DNA of 64,000 bases from Mycetocola tolaasinivorans. Lineage in GTDB: Bacteria; Actinomycetota; Actinomycetes; Actinomycetales; Microbacteriaceae. Positions within the stretch are counted from its first letter, which is position 1; each line of letters begins with the position of its first letter. Made by a program: the position numbers and the translations under genes. Location of the stretch: assembly GCF_003667565.1 (NCBI RefSeq), contig NZ_RCUX01000001.1, forward strand, positions 351,621-415,620, written 5' to 3'. The notes under the pieces were generated by a model that saw nothing but the letters and a program-made list of their open reading frames with translations, made no database searches and was not told where the DNA came from. Positions 43,729 to 52,894 of this stretch are shown in pieces.

Positions 43729-45453
43729 ATGTCCAGCCCACTGAACATTCCCGCCGGTCAGGCGAGTGTCCTGAACCGCTCCAAGGTTGAGAGCAAGGGA
43801 AACATTCTGGTCAAGTGGATCACCTCCACCGACCACAAGACGATCGGGTACATGTACCTGATCTCGTCCTTCCTCTTCTTCTGCATCGGTGGCGTTATGG
43901 CGCTGCTGATCCGTGCACAGCTCTTCGAGCCGGGTCTCACCATCATCGAGACCAAGGAACAGTACAACCAGCTGTTCACCATGCACGGCACGATCATGCT
44001 GCTGATGTTTGCAACCCCGCTGTTCTCGGGTTTCGCAAACGCCCTGATGCCGCTCCAGATCGGCGCTCCCGACGTGGCCTTCCCGCGTCTGAACGCCTTC
44101 GCTCTGTGGCTCTACGTCTTCGGTAGCTTCATCGCCGTGGGTGGATTCCTCACCCCGCAGGGTGCCGCCTCGTTCGGTTGGTTCGCGTATGCGCCACTGT
44201 CGAGTCAGACATTCTCACCGGGTATCGGATCTAACCTCTGGGTCCTCGGACTCGCGATGTCCGGTTTCGGTACCATCCTCGGTGCCGTGAACTTCATCAC
44301 CACCATCATCACGATGCGTGCCCCGGGTATGACGATGTGGCGTATGCCCATCTTCACCTGGAACACCCTGGTGACCTCGCTGCTCGTGCTGATGGCCTTC
44401 CCGGTCCTCGCCGCAGCCCTGTTCGCCCTGGCGGCCGACAGAATTTTTGGTGCCCATATCTTCGACGCCGAAAACGGCGGCGTGATGCTGTGGCAGCACA
44501 TGTTCTGGTTCTTCGGTCACCCCGAGGTGTACATCATCGCCCTGCCGTTCTTCGGTATCGTTTCCGAGATCTTCCCGGTGTTCAGCCGCAAGCCGATCTT
44601 CGGTTACAAGACCCTGGTTTACGCAACCATCGCGATCGCCGCCCTGTCGGTGACCGTGTGGGCCCACCACATGTACGTGACCGGTTCGGTCCTCCTTCCG
44701 TTCTTCGCGCTGATGACGATGCTCATCGCCGTGCCGACCGGTGTGAAGATCTTCAACTGGGTGGGTACCATGTGGCGCGGTTCGGTCACCTTCGAGAACC
44801 CGATGATCTGGTCGCTCGGCTTCCTCATCACCTTCGTGTTCGGTGGTCTGACCGGTGTGATCCTGGCATCGCCGCCGCTTGACTTCCACGTGTCGGACAC
44901 CTACTTCGTGGTTGCTCACTTCCACTACGTGGTCTTCGGTACCGTCGTGTTCGCTATGTTCGCCGGATTCTACTTCTGGTGGCCGAAGTGGACCGGCAAG
45001 ATGCTCAACGAGAAGCTCGGTTACTGGCACTTCTGGCTGCTGTTCATCGGCTTCCACACCACCTTCCTCATCCAGCACTGGATCGGTGTTCTCGGTTTCG
45101 CGCGTCGGTACTACACCTACTCGCCGGCCGACAACATCACCTGGATGAACCAGCTCTCCACAATCGGCTCCTTCATCCTCGCGCTGTCGCTGATTCCGTT
45201 CTTCCTGAACGTGTACATCACCGCGCGCAAGGCTCCGAAGGTCACCGTGAACGACCCCTGGGGTTACGGTGGATCGCTGGAGTGGGCCACCTCGTGCCCG
45301 CCGCCGCGTCACAACTTCACGTCGATCCCGCGTATTCGCTCCGAGCGTCCCGCATTCGACCTGAACCACCCCGAGGCTGCCGAATACACCGGTCAGGACA
45401 CTCCGGCCGTCGTGCCGGTTGTCGAGGCCGTCGGAGCAGGAGAGGCGAAGTAA
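43729..45453 (+). CDS. ctaD: Cytochrome c oxidase subunit I
   Basis: Catalytic haem-copper subunit that reduces O2 and pumps protons. The 574-aa protein has about 12 transmembrane helices. Landmarks are [12 protein letters not shown], the low-spin haem ligand region [11 protein letters not shown], the CuB/Tyr motif [20 protein letters not shown] with two CuB histidines, and HFHYVVFGT with haem a and a3 ligands. It starts 3 nt after ctaC. Subunit III (ctaE) is encoded separately downstream on the other strand. Confidence 0.98.
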   Translation: MSSPLNIPAGQASVLNRSKVESKGNILVKWITSTDHKTIGYMYLISSFLFFCIGGVMALLIRAQLFEPGLTIIETKEQYNQLFTMHGTIMLLMFATPLFSGFANALMPLQIGAPDVAFPRLNAFALWLYVFGSFIAVGGFLTPQGAASFGWFAYAPLSSQTFSPGIGSNLWVLGLAMSGFGTILGAVNFITTIITMRAPGMTMWRMPIFTWNTLVTSLLVLMAFPVLAAALFALAADRIFGAHIFDAENGGVMLWQHMFWFFGHPEVYIIALPFFGIVSEIFPVFSRKPIFGYKTLVYATIAIAALSVTVWAHHMYVTGSVLLPFFALMTMLIAVPTGVKIFNWVGTMWRGSVTFENPMIWSLGFLITFVFGGLTGVILASPPLDFHVSDTYFVVAHFHYVVFGTVVFAMFAGFYFWWPKWTGKMLNEKLGYWHFWLLFIGFHTTFLIQHWIGVLGFARRYYTYSPADNITWMNQLSTIGSFILALSLIPFFLNVYITARKAPKVTVNDPWGYGGSLEWATSCPPPRHNFTSIPRIRSERPAFDLNHPEAAEYTGQDTPAVVPVVEAVGAGEAK

Positions 45454-45456
45454 CCC

Positions 45457-45891
45457 ATGAAGTCAAACATCTCGATCCTCTGGATCCTGGCCGTCTTCTG
45501 CCTCGTTCTCTCGGGTGTCTACACGTTCTGGAACATCGTCGACGAGGCTCACGGCCGCGTCGAGTGGGTGGGTACCGTGGCACTCGTGCTGTCGGCGATC
45601 CTCTCCGGTTTCATCGCGTTCTACCTGCGTCTGGTGTACCGCAAGCAGGGTGGGGAACTCCCCGAGGACAACGTCGCCGCGAACATCGACGACGCTGACC
45701 CCGAGCTTGGACACTTCTCCCCGTGGAGCTGGTGGCCCTTCGCACTGGTTGGTGGCGCCTCGGTGGTCATCATCGGTCTGGCCGTCGGCCAGGAGGGCAA
45801 CTTCTGGCTCTCGTGGTTCGGTGTTCCGCTCGTCGTGGTGTCGCTCGTGGGCTGGGTCTACGAGTACTACCGCGGTCGTTTCGCACACTAA
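45457..45891 (+). CDS. ctaF: Actinobacterial cytochrome c oxidase subunit IV
   Basis: Small accessory subunit of the bcc-aa3 supercomplex. The 144-aa protein has four transmembrane helices at about 8-26, 37-57, 94-112 and 117-136, and the family motif RKQGGELPEDN in the central loop. It starts 3 nt after ctaD and closes the operon, before two tandem terminators. Confidence 0.93.
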   Translation: MKSNISILWILAVFCLVLSGVYTFWNIVDEAHGRVEWVGTVALVLSAILSGFIAFYLRLVYRKQGGELPEDNVAANIDDADPELGHFSPWSWWPFALVGGASVVIIGLAVGQEGNFWLSWFGVPLVVVSLVGWVYEYYRGRFAH

Positions 45892-45907
45892 GGTTCAGCT
45901 GTAACAG

Positions 45908-45944
45908 GCGGGTCCGTTTCCCCTCGGGGAGACGGGCCCGCTTT
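45908..45944 (+). terminator. First terminator after ctaF
   Basis: GCGGGTCCGT at 45908-45917 pairs with ACGGGCCCGC at 45932-45941 (one G·U), with an inner CCCCTCGGGG apex and TTTGTC after. Confidence 0.88.
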
Positions 45945-45952
45945 GTCGTTTC

Positions 45953-45979
45953 CGGGCACCGTTCGCGGTGCCCGTTTTT
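45953..45979 (+). terminator. Second, tandem terminator after ctaF
   Basis: CGGGCACCG at 45953-45961 pairs with CGGTGCCCG at 45966-45974, followed by TTTTTG. The tandem arrangement strongly isolates the cta operon from the decaying ABC genes. Confidence 0.88.
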
Positions 45980-46702
45980 GTGTGTCGTGATTGGTCCGGG
46001 TTGTCCTCGACTTCCGGGCCCGGAGCCGGTTCCCAGCCGAGACCCGCACTCGCCCCACTGACGTTCCGTGCGTTTCCGGGCGAGGTGATCGCGGTCATCG
46101 GGCACAATGGTGCGGGTAAGTCCACGCTGTTTGATCTCCTGGCCGGTCTCGGCCACCCCTCCTCGGGCCGCGTTGCGACTCCCGTGGGCTCGGGCAAGCT
46201 GACCTGGTGCCCGCAGCGGGAGATTATCGACTGGTTGCACACGGTTCGGCGGAACGTGCTCCTGGGTTACCGGCTGCGTGCGCCAGCTCACAGAGCGGAG
46301 CGTGAAGCCGAGATCCAGCGCGTGGCATCCATTCTCGGCCTGACCGTGTTTCTCGACCGCACCGCCGAGACCCAGTCGGGAGGCCAGCTTCGCCGCACGC
46401 AGATTGCGGGTGCCATGGTGGGATCCCCGCGGCTGATGCTGCTAGACGAGCCCACCACGGAGCTTGATCCGGAGGGGATCGGTGTGGTTTTCACCGAGCT
46501 CGCCCGCCACGCGGCCGCCGGCGGTGCCTCGCTCATTAGCACCCACGAAACAGCGAGGTTTGCCGATCACTGCACCCGGGTGCTCGCCCTCGGTGGGGGA
46601 GGGGTGCTGTGCGATGAACCCATCGACGTGTTTCGTGCCCGGTTGCCCGGCGCCGCGGATCTCTGGGAGATATACCAGACCCTCGCCGGGGCCTCCGCAT
46701 GA
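45968..46702 (+). CDS. ABC transporter ATPase, apparently missing its native 5' end
   Basis: ATP-binding protein of an ABC exporter. The nucleotide-binding core is intact: Walker A GHNGAGKS, Q-loop WCPQREIID, signature QSGGQLRR, Walker B LMLLDEPT and the switch histidine in STHETARF. The N-terminal strands expected before Walker A are replaced by non-homologous-looking sequence (GLSSTSGPGAGSQPRP). The only upstream starts (GTG 45968 or 45980) lie in the ctaF terminator with no ribosome site, so the true promoter and start seem lost. Its stop overlaps the permease ATG (ATGA). Given the broken permease, this is probably a pseudogene in decay. Confidence 0.6.
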   Translation: MPVFVCRDWSGLSSTSGPGAGSQPRPALAPLTFRAFPGEVIAVIGHNGAGKSTLFDLLAGLGHPSSGRVATPVGSGKLTWCPQREIIDWLHTVRRNVLLGYRLRAPAHRAEREAEIQRVASILGLTVFLDRTAETQSGGQLRRTQIAGAMVGSPRLMLLDEPTTELDPEGIGVVFTELARHAAAGGASLISTHETARFADHCTRVLALGGGGVLCDEPIDVFRARLPGAADLWEIYQTLAGASA

Positions 46703-47271
46703 GGCGGCTCTGGGTGCTCGTGGGGATTCACCTGGCCTCGCAGTGGAACTGGCGCGCCAACCATATTGGGCGCTTCATCGAGCCCCTGGTGTACCTCGGG
46801 TTTCTCAGCGGGAGCCCGGTGCCGTGCTGTCCCGTAGCGGGCTGAACTATCCGCTGTTCCTGCTCGTCGGGGTACTCGCGATACTCACGTTTCGGGCGGG
46901 GACCATGGCAATGTCCGACGTCGCGAATGATCGAAAGTGGGGCGTGCTCGCGCTGGCCATGCTCCAGGGAACCAGCGTGAGGGCCTTCCTAGGCAGCACG
47001 GTGGTGTTTGGCGTGCTCCTGTACGCCGCACAGGCCATTTTGGTACTCGGGGCTCGCTGCGCTGCTGTTTGGCCCGCAGATCGCCGTCCAGGCGCTTCCT
47101 GCGCTGGGGTGGGGGTCGATCGCCGCCGCTAACCCGCTCAGCTACCTCGTGGAGGCCATGCGCACCCCGAACGCTGGGGGAGTGGCACTCATGCTGGGCT
47201 GGGCTCTCCTCGCGCTGCTTACCGCGCGCATCGCGCTCGGACGCGGTGAATACCTCAGTTCCGAACGGTAG
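46699..47271 (+). pseudogene. ABC-2 type permease broken by frameshifts
   Basis: Membrane subunit partner of the preceding ATPase, now in three frames. Frame 1 from ATG 46699 reads MRRLWVLVGIHLASQWNW and continues to VYLGFLSG before a stop at about 46844. A second frame covers about 46825-47050 with LNYPLFLLVGVLAILTFRAG and MSDVANDRKWGVLALAMLQG. A third covers about 47055-47271 with LLFGPQIAVQALPAL and AANPLSYLVEAMRTP, the typical C-terminal ABC-2 motif. The total of about 190 residues is shorter than the usual 240-260, so deletions as well as frameshifts have occurred. The downstream hairpin belongs to the convergent qcr operon. Confidence 0.8.
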
Positions 47272-47283
47272 CGCACACCCCCG

Positions 47284-47329
47284 GTTAAACGACGAGTGCC
47301 GGATCCTCAATAGAGGATCCGGCACTCGT
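47284..47329 (-). terminator. Terminator of the ctaE-qcrCAB operon
   Basis: A 17-bp perfect stem runs from 47292-47308 to 47313-47329 around an AATA loop (core GAGTGCCGGATCC). Read on minus, GTTTAA follows. Confidence 0.88.
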
Positions 47330-47348
47330 GTGTGACGGCGGGAGAGAC

Positions 47349-48968
47349 CTAGTGGTGGTCGTCTCCGTGCGACTTGTCCAGCTCGGTCTGCGTGACCGGA
47401 GCGATCCGGTCCTCGAAGAACCAGCGGGACATCGCGGCGCGCAGGCGCATCGATCCGGTGATCTTACCCTGGGCGTTCGGGCGGAGCATGATCGGTGCCT
47501 GGTCCTTGTAGCTGACCAGTTCCCAACGCTCGTAGTCCGAAACCTGCTCGTGAACCTCGATGTACTCGCCACCGGGGAGGCGGACAATACGTCCGGTCTC
47601 GTATCCGTGCAGCGCGATCTCGCGGTCCTTCTTCTGCAGGCCGAGGCAGATGCGCTTCGTGACGAAGTACGCGATAACCGGGCCGAGGAAGAGGAGGGCC
47701 TGCAGGGTGTGAATCACACCCTCCATGGTCACCCGGAAGTGGGTGGCGATGAGGTCCGAGCTTGCTGCTGCCCACATCACGGCGTAGAAGGTCACACCGG
47801 CTGCACCGATAGCGGTACGGGTCGGGGCGTTACGCGGACGGTCCAGCAGGTGGTGCTCACGCTTGTCTCCGGTGACCCACGCCTCAATGAAGGGGTAGAT
47901 CAGAACGGTGACGATGAACAGACCCAGGATGATGACCGGGAGCAGGATACCGAAGCTCCAGGTGCGATCCAGCCAGACAAACTCGAGGTGCGGCGGGGCC
48001 AGACGGAGCATACCGTCGGCGAAACCGATGTACCAGTCAGGCTGGGTACCCGCGGACACGGGCGAGGGGTCATACGGTCCGTAGTTCCAGATCGGGTTGA
48101 TCTGGAAGAACGTCGCGGTAGCCATGATCACACCGAAGACGATGAAGAAGAATCCACCGGCCTTCGCTGCGTAAACGGGGAGGATCGGGAAGCCGACAAC
48201 GTTCTGCTCGGTGCGGCCCGGGCCAGGGTACTGAGTGTGCTTGTGCACAATCAGGAACACGAGGTGGAGGGCGATGAACAGGATGACCATGGCGGGCAGG
48301 ATCATGATGTGCAGCGAGTACAGACGGCCCACAATGTCTTCACCCGGGAACTCTCCACCAAAGAGGAGGAAGGAGATCCAGGTACCGACCAGCGGGAAGG
48401 ACTTGATCATGCCGTCGATGATGCGCAGACCGTTACCGGAGAGCAGGTCATCGGGGAGCGAGTAGCCGGTAAAGCCCTCGGCCATCGCGAGGATGAAGAG
48501 GACAAAACCGATGACCCAGTTGATCTCACGCGGCTTGCGGAACGCGCCGGTGAAGAACACGCGGAGCATGTGCAGACCGATCGAGGCCACGAACAGCAGG
48601 GCTGCCCAGTGGTGAACCTGACGCATGAGCAGACCACCGCGGATATCAAACGAGATATCCAGGGTGGAGGCCATGGCGGCCGACATGTGCACACCGTTCA
48701 TGGGGGCATAGGAGCCCTCATAGGTGGTGTGGGTCATTGCCGCGTCGAAGAAGAAGGTCAGGAAGGTACCCGACAGCAGGATCACGACGAAGCTGTAGAG
48801 TGCCACCTCACCGAGGAGGAAGGACCAGTGGTCCGGGAAGATCTTGCGACCAAACTCCTTGACCGCGCCCGAAATGCTCGTGCGCTCGTCGAGGTAGTTG
48901 GCAGCCTTCCCGGTGAAGCCACCGGAGGACTTAGCGGGGGCCGCTACTGCGGCCGGTGCGGTACTCAA
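47349..48968 (-). CDS. qcrB: Cytochrome bc1 complex cytochrome b subunit QcrB
   Basis: Oxidises menaquinol and carries two b haems in the bcc complex. The 539-aa protein has eight core transmembrane helices. Haem-ligand histidines appear in RQVHHWAALLFVASIGLHMLR and the later YSLHIMILPAMVILFIALHL region. PDWYIGFADGMLR replaces the PEW motif region of the Qo site, and a long actinobacterial C-terminal extension is present. It starts with TTG, overlapping the qcrA stop as TTGA, which indicates coupled translation. Confidence 0.96.
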   Translation of the reverse strand: MSTAPAAVAAPAKSSGGFTGKAANYLDERTSISGAVKEFGRKIFPDHWSFLLGEVALYSFVVILLSGTFLTFFFDAAMTHTTYEGSYAPMNGVHMSAAMASTLDISFDIRGGLLMRQVHHWAALLFVASIGLHMLRVFFTGAFRKPREINWVIGFVLFILAMAEGFTGYSLPDDLLSGNGLRIIDGMIKSFPLVGTWISFLLFGGEFPGEDIVGRLYSLHIMILPAMVILFIALHLVFLIVHKHTQYPGPGRTEQNVVGFPILPVYAAKAGGFFFIVFGVIMATATFFQINPIWNYGPYDPSPVSAGTQPDWYIGFADGMLRLAPPHLEFVWLDRTWSFGILLPVIILGLFIVTVLIYPFIEAWVTGDKREHHLLDRPRNAPTRTAIGAAGVTFYAVMWAAASSDLIATHFRVTMEGVIHTLQALLFLGPVIAYFVTKRICLGLQKKDREIALHGYETGRIVRLPGGEYIEVHEQVSDYERWELVSYKDQAPIMLRPNAQGKITGSMRLRAAMSRWFFEDRIAPVTQTELDKSHGDDHH

Positions 48969-50032
48969 TGACGCTCCCAGAAGCTCGGTCCCACAGGCTC
49001 GGTGAAGTCACTCTGAGCAACGAGGTAGCCCTCGTCGTCGACCTCGATCGGGAGCTGGGGGAGGGGACGGGCGGCCGGACCAAAGATCACGGTCGCGTGG
49101 TTTGCCACGTCGAACTGCGACTGGTGGCACGGGCACAGCAGGTGGTGCGTCTGCTGCTCGTACAGGGCCACGGGGCAACCGACGTGGGTGCAGACCTTGG
49201 AGTAGGCCACGATGCCGTTGTAGGACCAGTTCTTGCGCTCGGGGAGCTCGTTCAGGTCCTCCGGCTTCAGACGCATGAGCAGAACGATGGCCTTGGCCTT
49301 TTCGTTCAGGACGTCCTTAGCGGTGTTGAGGTCCTCGGGAATGACGTGGAACGCCGAACCCAGGGTGACATCCGAAGCCTTGATCGGAACGCCGGAGGGG
49401 TCACGCGCCAGGCGGGTGCCCTTCTTCCACATGGTGTGCTGAAGCAGCTCGACCGGGTCCTCGTCGTACGGCGCGAGACCGCGGAACAGGGCTACGGCGG
49501 GCAGCGGGAACACAACCAGTGCACCGATCAGCGAGTTGCGGATGAGGGCGCGACGGCCGAAACCGGACTCCTCGTTCGCCTCCTCGAAGATCTCGATGGC
49601 GCGGGCGCGGGTCTCGTCGGTTCCGCGAACCGGGTGACGCTCGTCCACCGACTCGTGGTCGGCCATGATGGCCTTACCCCAGTGAACGGCACCGATACCC
49701 AGTGCCATCAGTGCCAGGGTGGCACCGAGACCGATGAAGAGGTTGTTCGAGCGAACCAGTTCCATCTGGCCGTCGATCGGGAACATCATGTAGGCGGCAA
49801 CCGCCCACAGGCTTCCCACGGCGGACAGGAAGAAGAGAACGAACACGGTGCGCTCGGCCTGCTTCTCCTTCTTCGGGTCCAGGTCGGTGACGCGCTTGCG
49901 GTGTTCCGGGTGCCCCGGGTTCTTAACGGCGTCGGGGCTGACCACGCCGGTGCCGGAATCTTCCGGCACCAGGTCGTGGGAAGAGGAGTTCGCAGCGGCG
50001 AGATCCTTGCCGCTGTTAGCATCCTGTGCCAT
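48965..50032 (-). CDS. qcrA: Rieske iron-sulfur subunit QcrA
   Basis: Transfers electrons from menaquinol to cytochrome c through a 2Fe-2S cluster. The 355-aa protein has an extended N-terminus with three transmembrane helices (about 62-82, 96-115, 161-182), as in other Actinobacteria, and a C-terminal Rieske domain with the ligand motifs CTHVGC and CPCHQS. ATG 50032 follows GGAG by 4 nt. Confidence 0.96.
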   Translation of the reverse strand: MAQDANSGKDLAAANSSSHDLVPEDSGTGVVSPDAVKNPGHPEHRKRVTDLDPKKEKQAERTVFVLFFLSAVGSLWAVAAYMMFPIDGQMELVRSNNLFIGLGATLALMALGIGAVHWGKAIMADHESVDERHPVRGTDETRARAIEIFEEANEESGFGRRALIRNSLIGALVVFPLPAVALFRGLAPYDEDPVELLQHTMWKKGTRLARDPSGVPIKASDVTLGSAFHVIPEDLNTAKDVLNEKAKAIVLLMRLKPEDLNELPERKNWSYNGIVAYSKVCTHVGCPVALYEQQTHHLLCPCHQSQFDVANHATVIFGPAARPLPQLPIEVDDEGYLVAQSDFTEPVGPSFWERH

Positions 50033-50075
50033 TGTGCTCCTTACGTGATTGCAGTGTCATGATCGCGGACCGTCC

Positions 50076-50897
50076 CTAGTTGGACTTGGCCGTGATCCAG
50101 ACCGTAAGCGCCACAACGGCGCCGAGGCCAAAAATCCAGATGAAGAGACCCTCGGCCACCGGGCCGAGCGAACCCAGACCGATACCACCGGGGTTACCGA
50201 CCTTCTCCTGGTACTTCAGAGCGGTGATGATGTCGCGCTTGCCCTCGGGGGAGATGTTCATGTCGTTGAACACGGGCATGTTCTGCGGGCCGGTGATCAT
50301 GGCCTCGTAGATGTGGGCCGGGGTAACGCCGACCAGGCTGGGGGCGAACTTACCCTCGGTCAGTGCACCACCGGCACCGGCCACGTTGTGGCACATTGCG
50401 CAGTTGATGCGGAAGAGTTCGGCTCCGTTAGCGGCATCGCCGTCGGCGTCGAGGTACTTGGCGTCGGGGATCGACGGGCCGGGGCCGGTCGAACCAACGT
50501 AGACCGCGAGCTGGTTGATCTGGTCCTGGGTGAACTGGACCGGCTTCTTCTGTGCCTGCGGGCCGTGGCCCTGCATCGGCATGCGGCCGGTACCCACCTG
50601 GAAGTCAACCGAGGCGGCACCCACACCAATGAGGCTGGGGCCATCCGGCGAACCCTGCGCGTTCAGACCGTGGCAGGTGGCGCAGTTTGCCTGGAAGAGC
50701 TTCTTGCCCTCTTCGACATTGGACTGGCTCACCGCGGCGGGCGCGGGCTGGGCGTTAGCGGTGGTTGCGCTCACCGCGGCGTAGGCGCCGCCGGTGAACA
50801 GCAGGCCGACAGCAATGAGCGCCGCGGCGGCCGCCGGGGAGCGGCGACCGGTGCGGCGGCTCTTGCCGGCAGCGGGACTGGAAGTTTTGCGTGACAT
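50076..50897 (-). CDS. qcrC: Dihaem cytochrome c subunit QcrC
   Basis: Dihaem c-type cytochrome that links the bcc complex directly to CuA of the aa3 oxidase, replacing soluble cytochrome c. The 273-aa protein has an N-terminal transmembrane segment (about 22-42), two haem-binding motifs CATCH and CAMCH, and a C-terminal membrane anchor (about 247-268). The genes qcrC, qcrA and qcrB are adjacent on minus. Confidence 0.96.
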   Translation of the reverse strand: MSRKTSSPAAGKSRRTGRRSPAAAAALIAVGLLFTGGAYAAVSATTANAQPAPAAVSQSNVEEGKKLFQANCATCHGLNAQGSPDGPSLIGVGAASVDFQVGTGRMPMQGHGPQAQKKPVQFTQDQINQLAVYVGSTGPGPSIPDAKYLDADGDAANGAELFRINCAMCHNVAGAGGALTEGKFAPSLVGVTPAHIYEAMITGPQNMPVFNDMNISPEGKRDIITALKYQEKVGNPGGIGLGSLGPVAEGLFIWIFGLGAVVALTVWITAKSN

Positions 50898-50919
50898 GGC
50901 TTTTATCTGGCTCTCGGTT

Positions 50920-51549
50920 TTATCTCAGGACGTACACGACGAAGAACAGTGCAAGCCAGACAACGTCAACGAAGTGCCAGTAGTAGGACACGACGATGGC
51001 GCTGGAGGCTTCCCTGTGACCAAAGTTCTTCACGGCGTAGCCGCGACCAATGATCATCAGGAATGCGATCAGTCCGCCGATAACGTGGATGCCGTGGAAG
51101 CCCGTAGTCATGTAGAACGCGGAGCCGTAGGCATCGGAGTTCAGCGCGATTCCCTCGCTGACCAGGGTGGCGTACTCCCAGATCTGACCGGCAACAAAGA
51201 TCGCGCCGAGTGCGTAGGTGAGGAAGAACCACTCAACCATTCCCCACTGAGTCGGCTTCGGTCCGGTTGCCCGCGGCTGGAGCCGCTCAGCAGCAAAAAC
51301 GCCGGCCTGACAGGTGAACGAAGACGCCACCAGGATTGCCGTGTTAATGCTTGCGAACGGTACGTTCAGTACGGACGTTCCCTCGGCCCAAACATCGGGC
51401 GCTACGGAACGCAGGGTGAAGTAGATCGCGAACAGACCCGCGAAAAACATAACCTCGGAGCCCAGCCACACGATGGTGCCCACGGCTACGTTATTGGGTC
51501 TGTTGATCTTCGGGGCTTTCGCCGCATAGTTCAAAGAAGTGCTCGTCAC
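50920..51549 (-). CDS. ctaE: Cytochrome c oxidase subunit III
   Basis: Core subunit of the aa3 oxidase, thought to stabilise the proton uptake path. About 209 aa with five transmembrane helices; landmarks are VGTIVWLGSEVMFFAGLFAIYF, GFHGIHVIGG and YYWHFVDVVWLALF. The start GTG 51549 gives the family-like N-terminus MTSTSLNY, but GGAGGA touches it too closely. ATG 51588 is an in-frame alternative that adds 13 residues. First gene of the ctaE-qcrCAB operon. Confidence 0.93.
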   Translation of the reverse strand: MTSTSLNYAAKAPKINRPNNVAVGTIVWLGSEVMFFAGLFAIYFTLRSVAPDVWAEGTSVLNVPFASINTAILVASSFTCQAGVFAAERLQPRATGPKPTQWGMVEWFFLTYALGAIFVAGQIWEYATLVSEGIALNSDAYGSAFYMTTGFHGIHVIGGLIAFLMIIGRGYAVKNFGHREASSAIVVSYYWHFVDVVWLALFFVVYVLR

Positions 51550-51617
51550 TCCTCCATTATGGCCGATTTCCGGGCGCGCAATGGCCATTTCACTATGCTC
51601 ACGACCGTAATCAAGAG

Positions 51618-51631
51618 TTAGGTTTACCTAA
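51618..51631. promoter_or_regulatory. DtxR-like palindrome between ctaE and trpD
   Basis: TTAGGT and ACCTAA flank a TT spacer, a perfect inverted repeat resembling half-sites of iron-dependent DtxR/IdeR operators. The spacing is shorter than the classic 19-bp box. It lies 30-82 nt upstream of the possible ctaE starts. Confidence 0.45.
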
Positions 51632-51744
51632 GTTTTTGCCGTGAATTGACTCTGAATCTGCGTGATTACGCGGCTTTCCGGTCGAGGTGTCGGGAAAACG
51701 TCGGCATAAAGGTTTTTGCCGGTCGGAGAGTCGCGGATCACCAA

Positions 51745-51750
51745 TATGCT
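51745..51750 (+). promoter_or_regulatory. Candidate -10 box for trpD
   Basis: TATGCT ends 6 nt before ATG 51757 with no ribosome site, indicating a leaderless mRNA. Confidence 0.5.
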
Positions 51751-51756
51751 TGACCT

Positions 51757-52827
51757 ATGTTGGATACCTTCACCTGGCCCTCGCTCCTGACCTCTCTCCT
51801 CGCGCACGAAGACCTCAGCGTCGCCGAGGCGACCTGGGCGATGCAGCAGATTATGAGCGGAGCGGCGACTCCGGCACAGATCGGTGCATTCCTGGTTGCG
51901 CTGCGCGCCAAGGGTGAGACGGTAAACGAGGTTGTCGGCTTCCGAGACGCCATTTTGGAGCACGCCGTTCCGCTCCCGCTCGACTCCATGGCGCTCGACA
52001 TCGTGGGCACCGGGGGAGACCGCTTCGGTACCGTCAACGTCTCAACGATGGCCTCGATTGTGTCCGCCTCCGGGGGAATCCCCGTCATCAAGCACGGTAA
52101 CCGCGCCGCTTCCTCCGCGTCCGGGTCGAGTGACGTGCTCGCGGCCCTCGGCATCGACCTCTCGCTCCCGCCGAGCGCGGTCGCGGAGGTCGCCCGCGAG
52201 ACCGGTGTGACCTTCGCTTACGCCTCGGCGTTCCACCCGGGGTTTGCCCACGCCGGCCCGGTGCGTTCGCAGCTCGGCATCCCCACCGTGTTTAACTTCC
52301 TGGGGCCGCTGACAAACCCGGCCCGTCCCGAGGCCTCGGCGGTGGGCGTTGCCCAGGCCGATCGCGTGCCGCTGATCACCGGTGTCTTCCGCACCCGCGG
52401 TGCCACCGCGCTCGTGTTCCGCGGTGATGATGGCCTGGATGAGTTGACCACCACCGGGCACTCCCGGATCTGGGAGATCAGCCGTGGCCGCCTCACCGAG
52501 CACGACCTTGACCCGCGTGATCTCGGCATCGAGCGCGCCAGCATTTCCGACCTGGTGGGCGGCGACCCCGCCCGCAACGCCGAAATCGTGCGGGAGACCT
52601 TCGCCGGTGCGCTCGGACCGATTCGTGACATCGTGCTGCTGAACGCCGCCGCGGGAATCGTCTCGTACCGCCTCGCCGAGGACCACACCCGCATGGAGGA
52701 GCCCATCCTGGATCGCTTCCGCGCCGCACTCATCGTGGCGGCGGAGGCTGTTGATTCCGGTGCCGCCCTGGCTAAGCTGGATGAGTGGGTCGCCGCAACG
52801 AAGCGTCGATCCTCGCACGCCAACTAG
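51757..52827 (+). CDS. trpD: Anthranilate phosphoribosyltransferase
   Basis: Transfers phosphoribosyl from PRPP to anthranilate in tryptophan synthesis. The 356-aa protein has the PRPP loop GTGGD at 84-88, NVSTMAS, KHGNRAASS at 112-120, the anthranilate site FNFLGPLTNPA, and GDDGLDELTTTG with the metal-binding DE. It is separate from other trp genes, as is common in Actinobacteria. ATG 51757 is leaderless. Confidence 0.95.
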   Translation: MLDTFTWPSLLTSLLAHEDLSVAEATWAMQQIMSGAATPAQIGAFLVALRAKGETVNEVVGFRDAILEHAVPLPLDSMALDIVGTGGDRFGTVNVSTMASIVSASGGIPVIKHGNRAASSASGSSDVLAALGIDLSLPPSAVAEVARETGVTFAYASAFHPGFAHAGPVRSQLGIPTVFNFLGPLTNPARPEASAVGVAQADRVPLITGVFRTRGATALVFRGDDGLDELTTTGHSRIWEISRGRLTEHDLDPRDLGIERASISDLVGGDPARNAEIVRETFAGALGPIRDIVLLNAAAGIVSYRLAEDHTRMEEPILDRFRAALIVAAEAVDSGAALAKLDEWVAATKRRSSHAN

Positions 52828-52894
52828 GCGCGGTCACCCTGGGGTGCCGTGCCGCCGTGGGTGCGGCACTGAATTGAGCTAACGGGAGATATCG

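Noticed and set aside
47328..48971. 547-codon plus-strand frame over qcrB
   Set aside because: Antisense to qcrB, which carries haem-ligand motifs.
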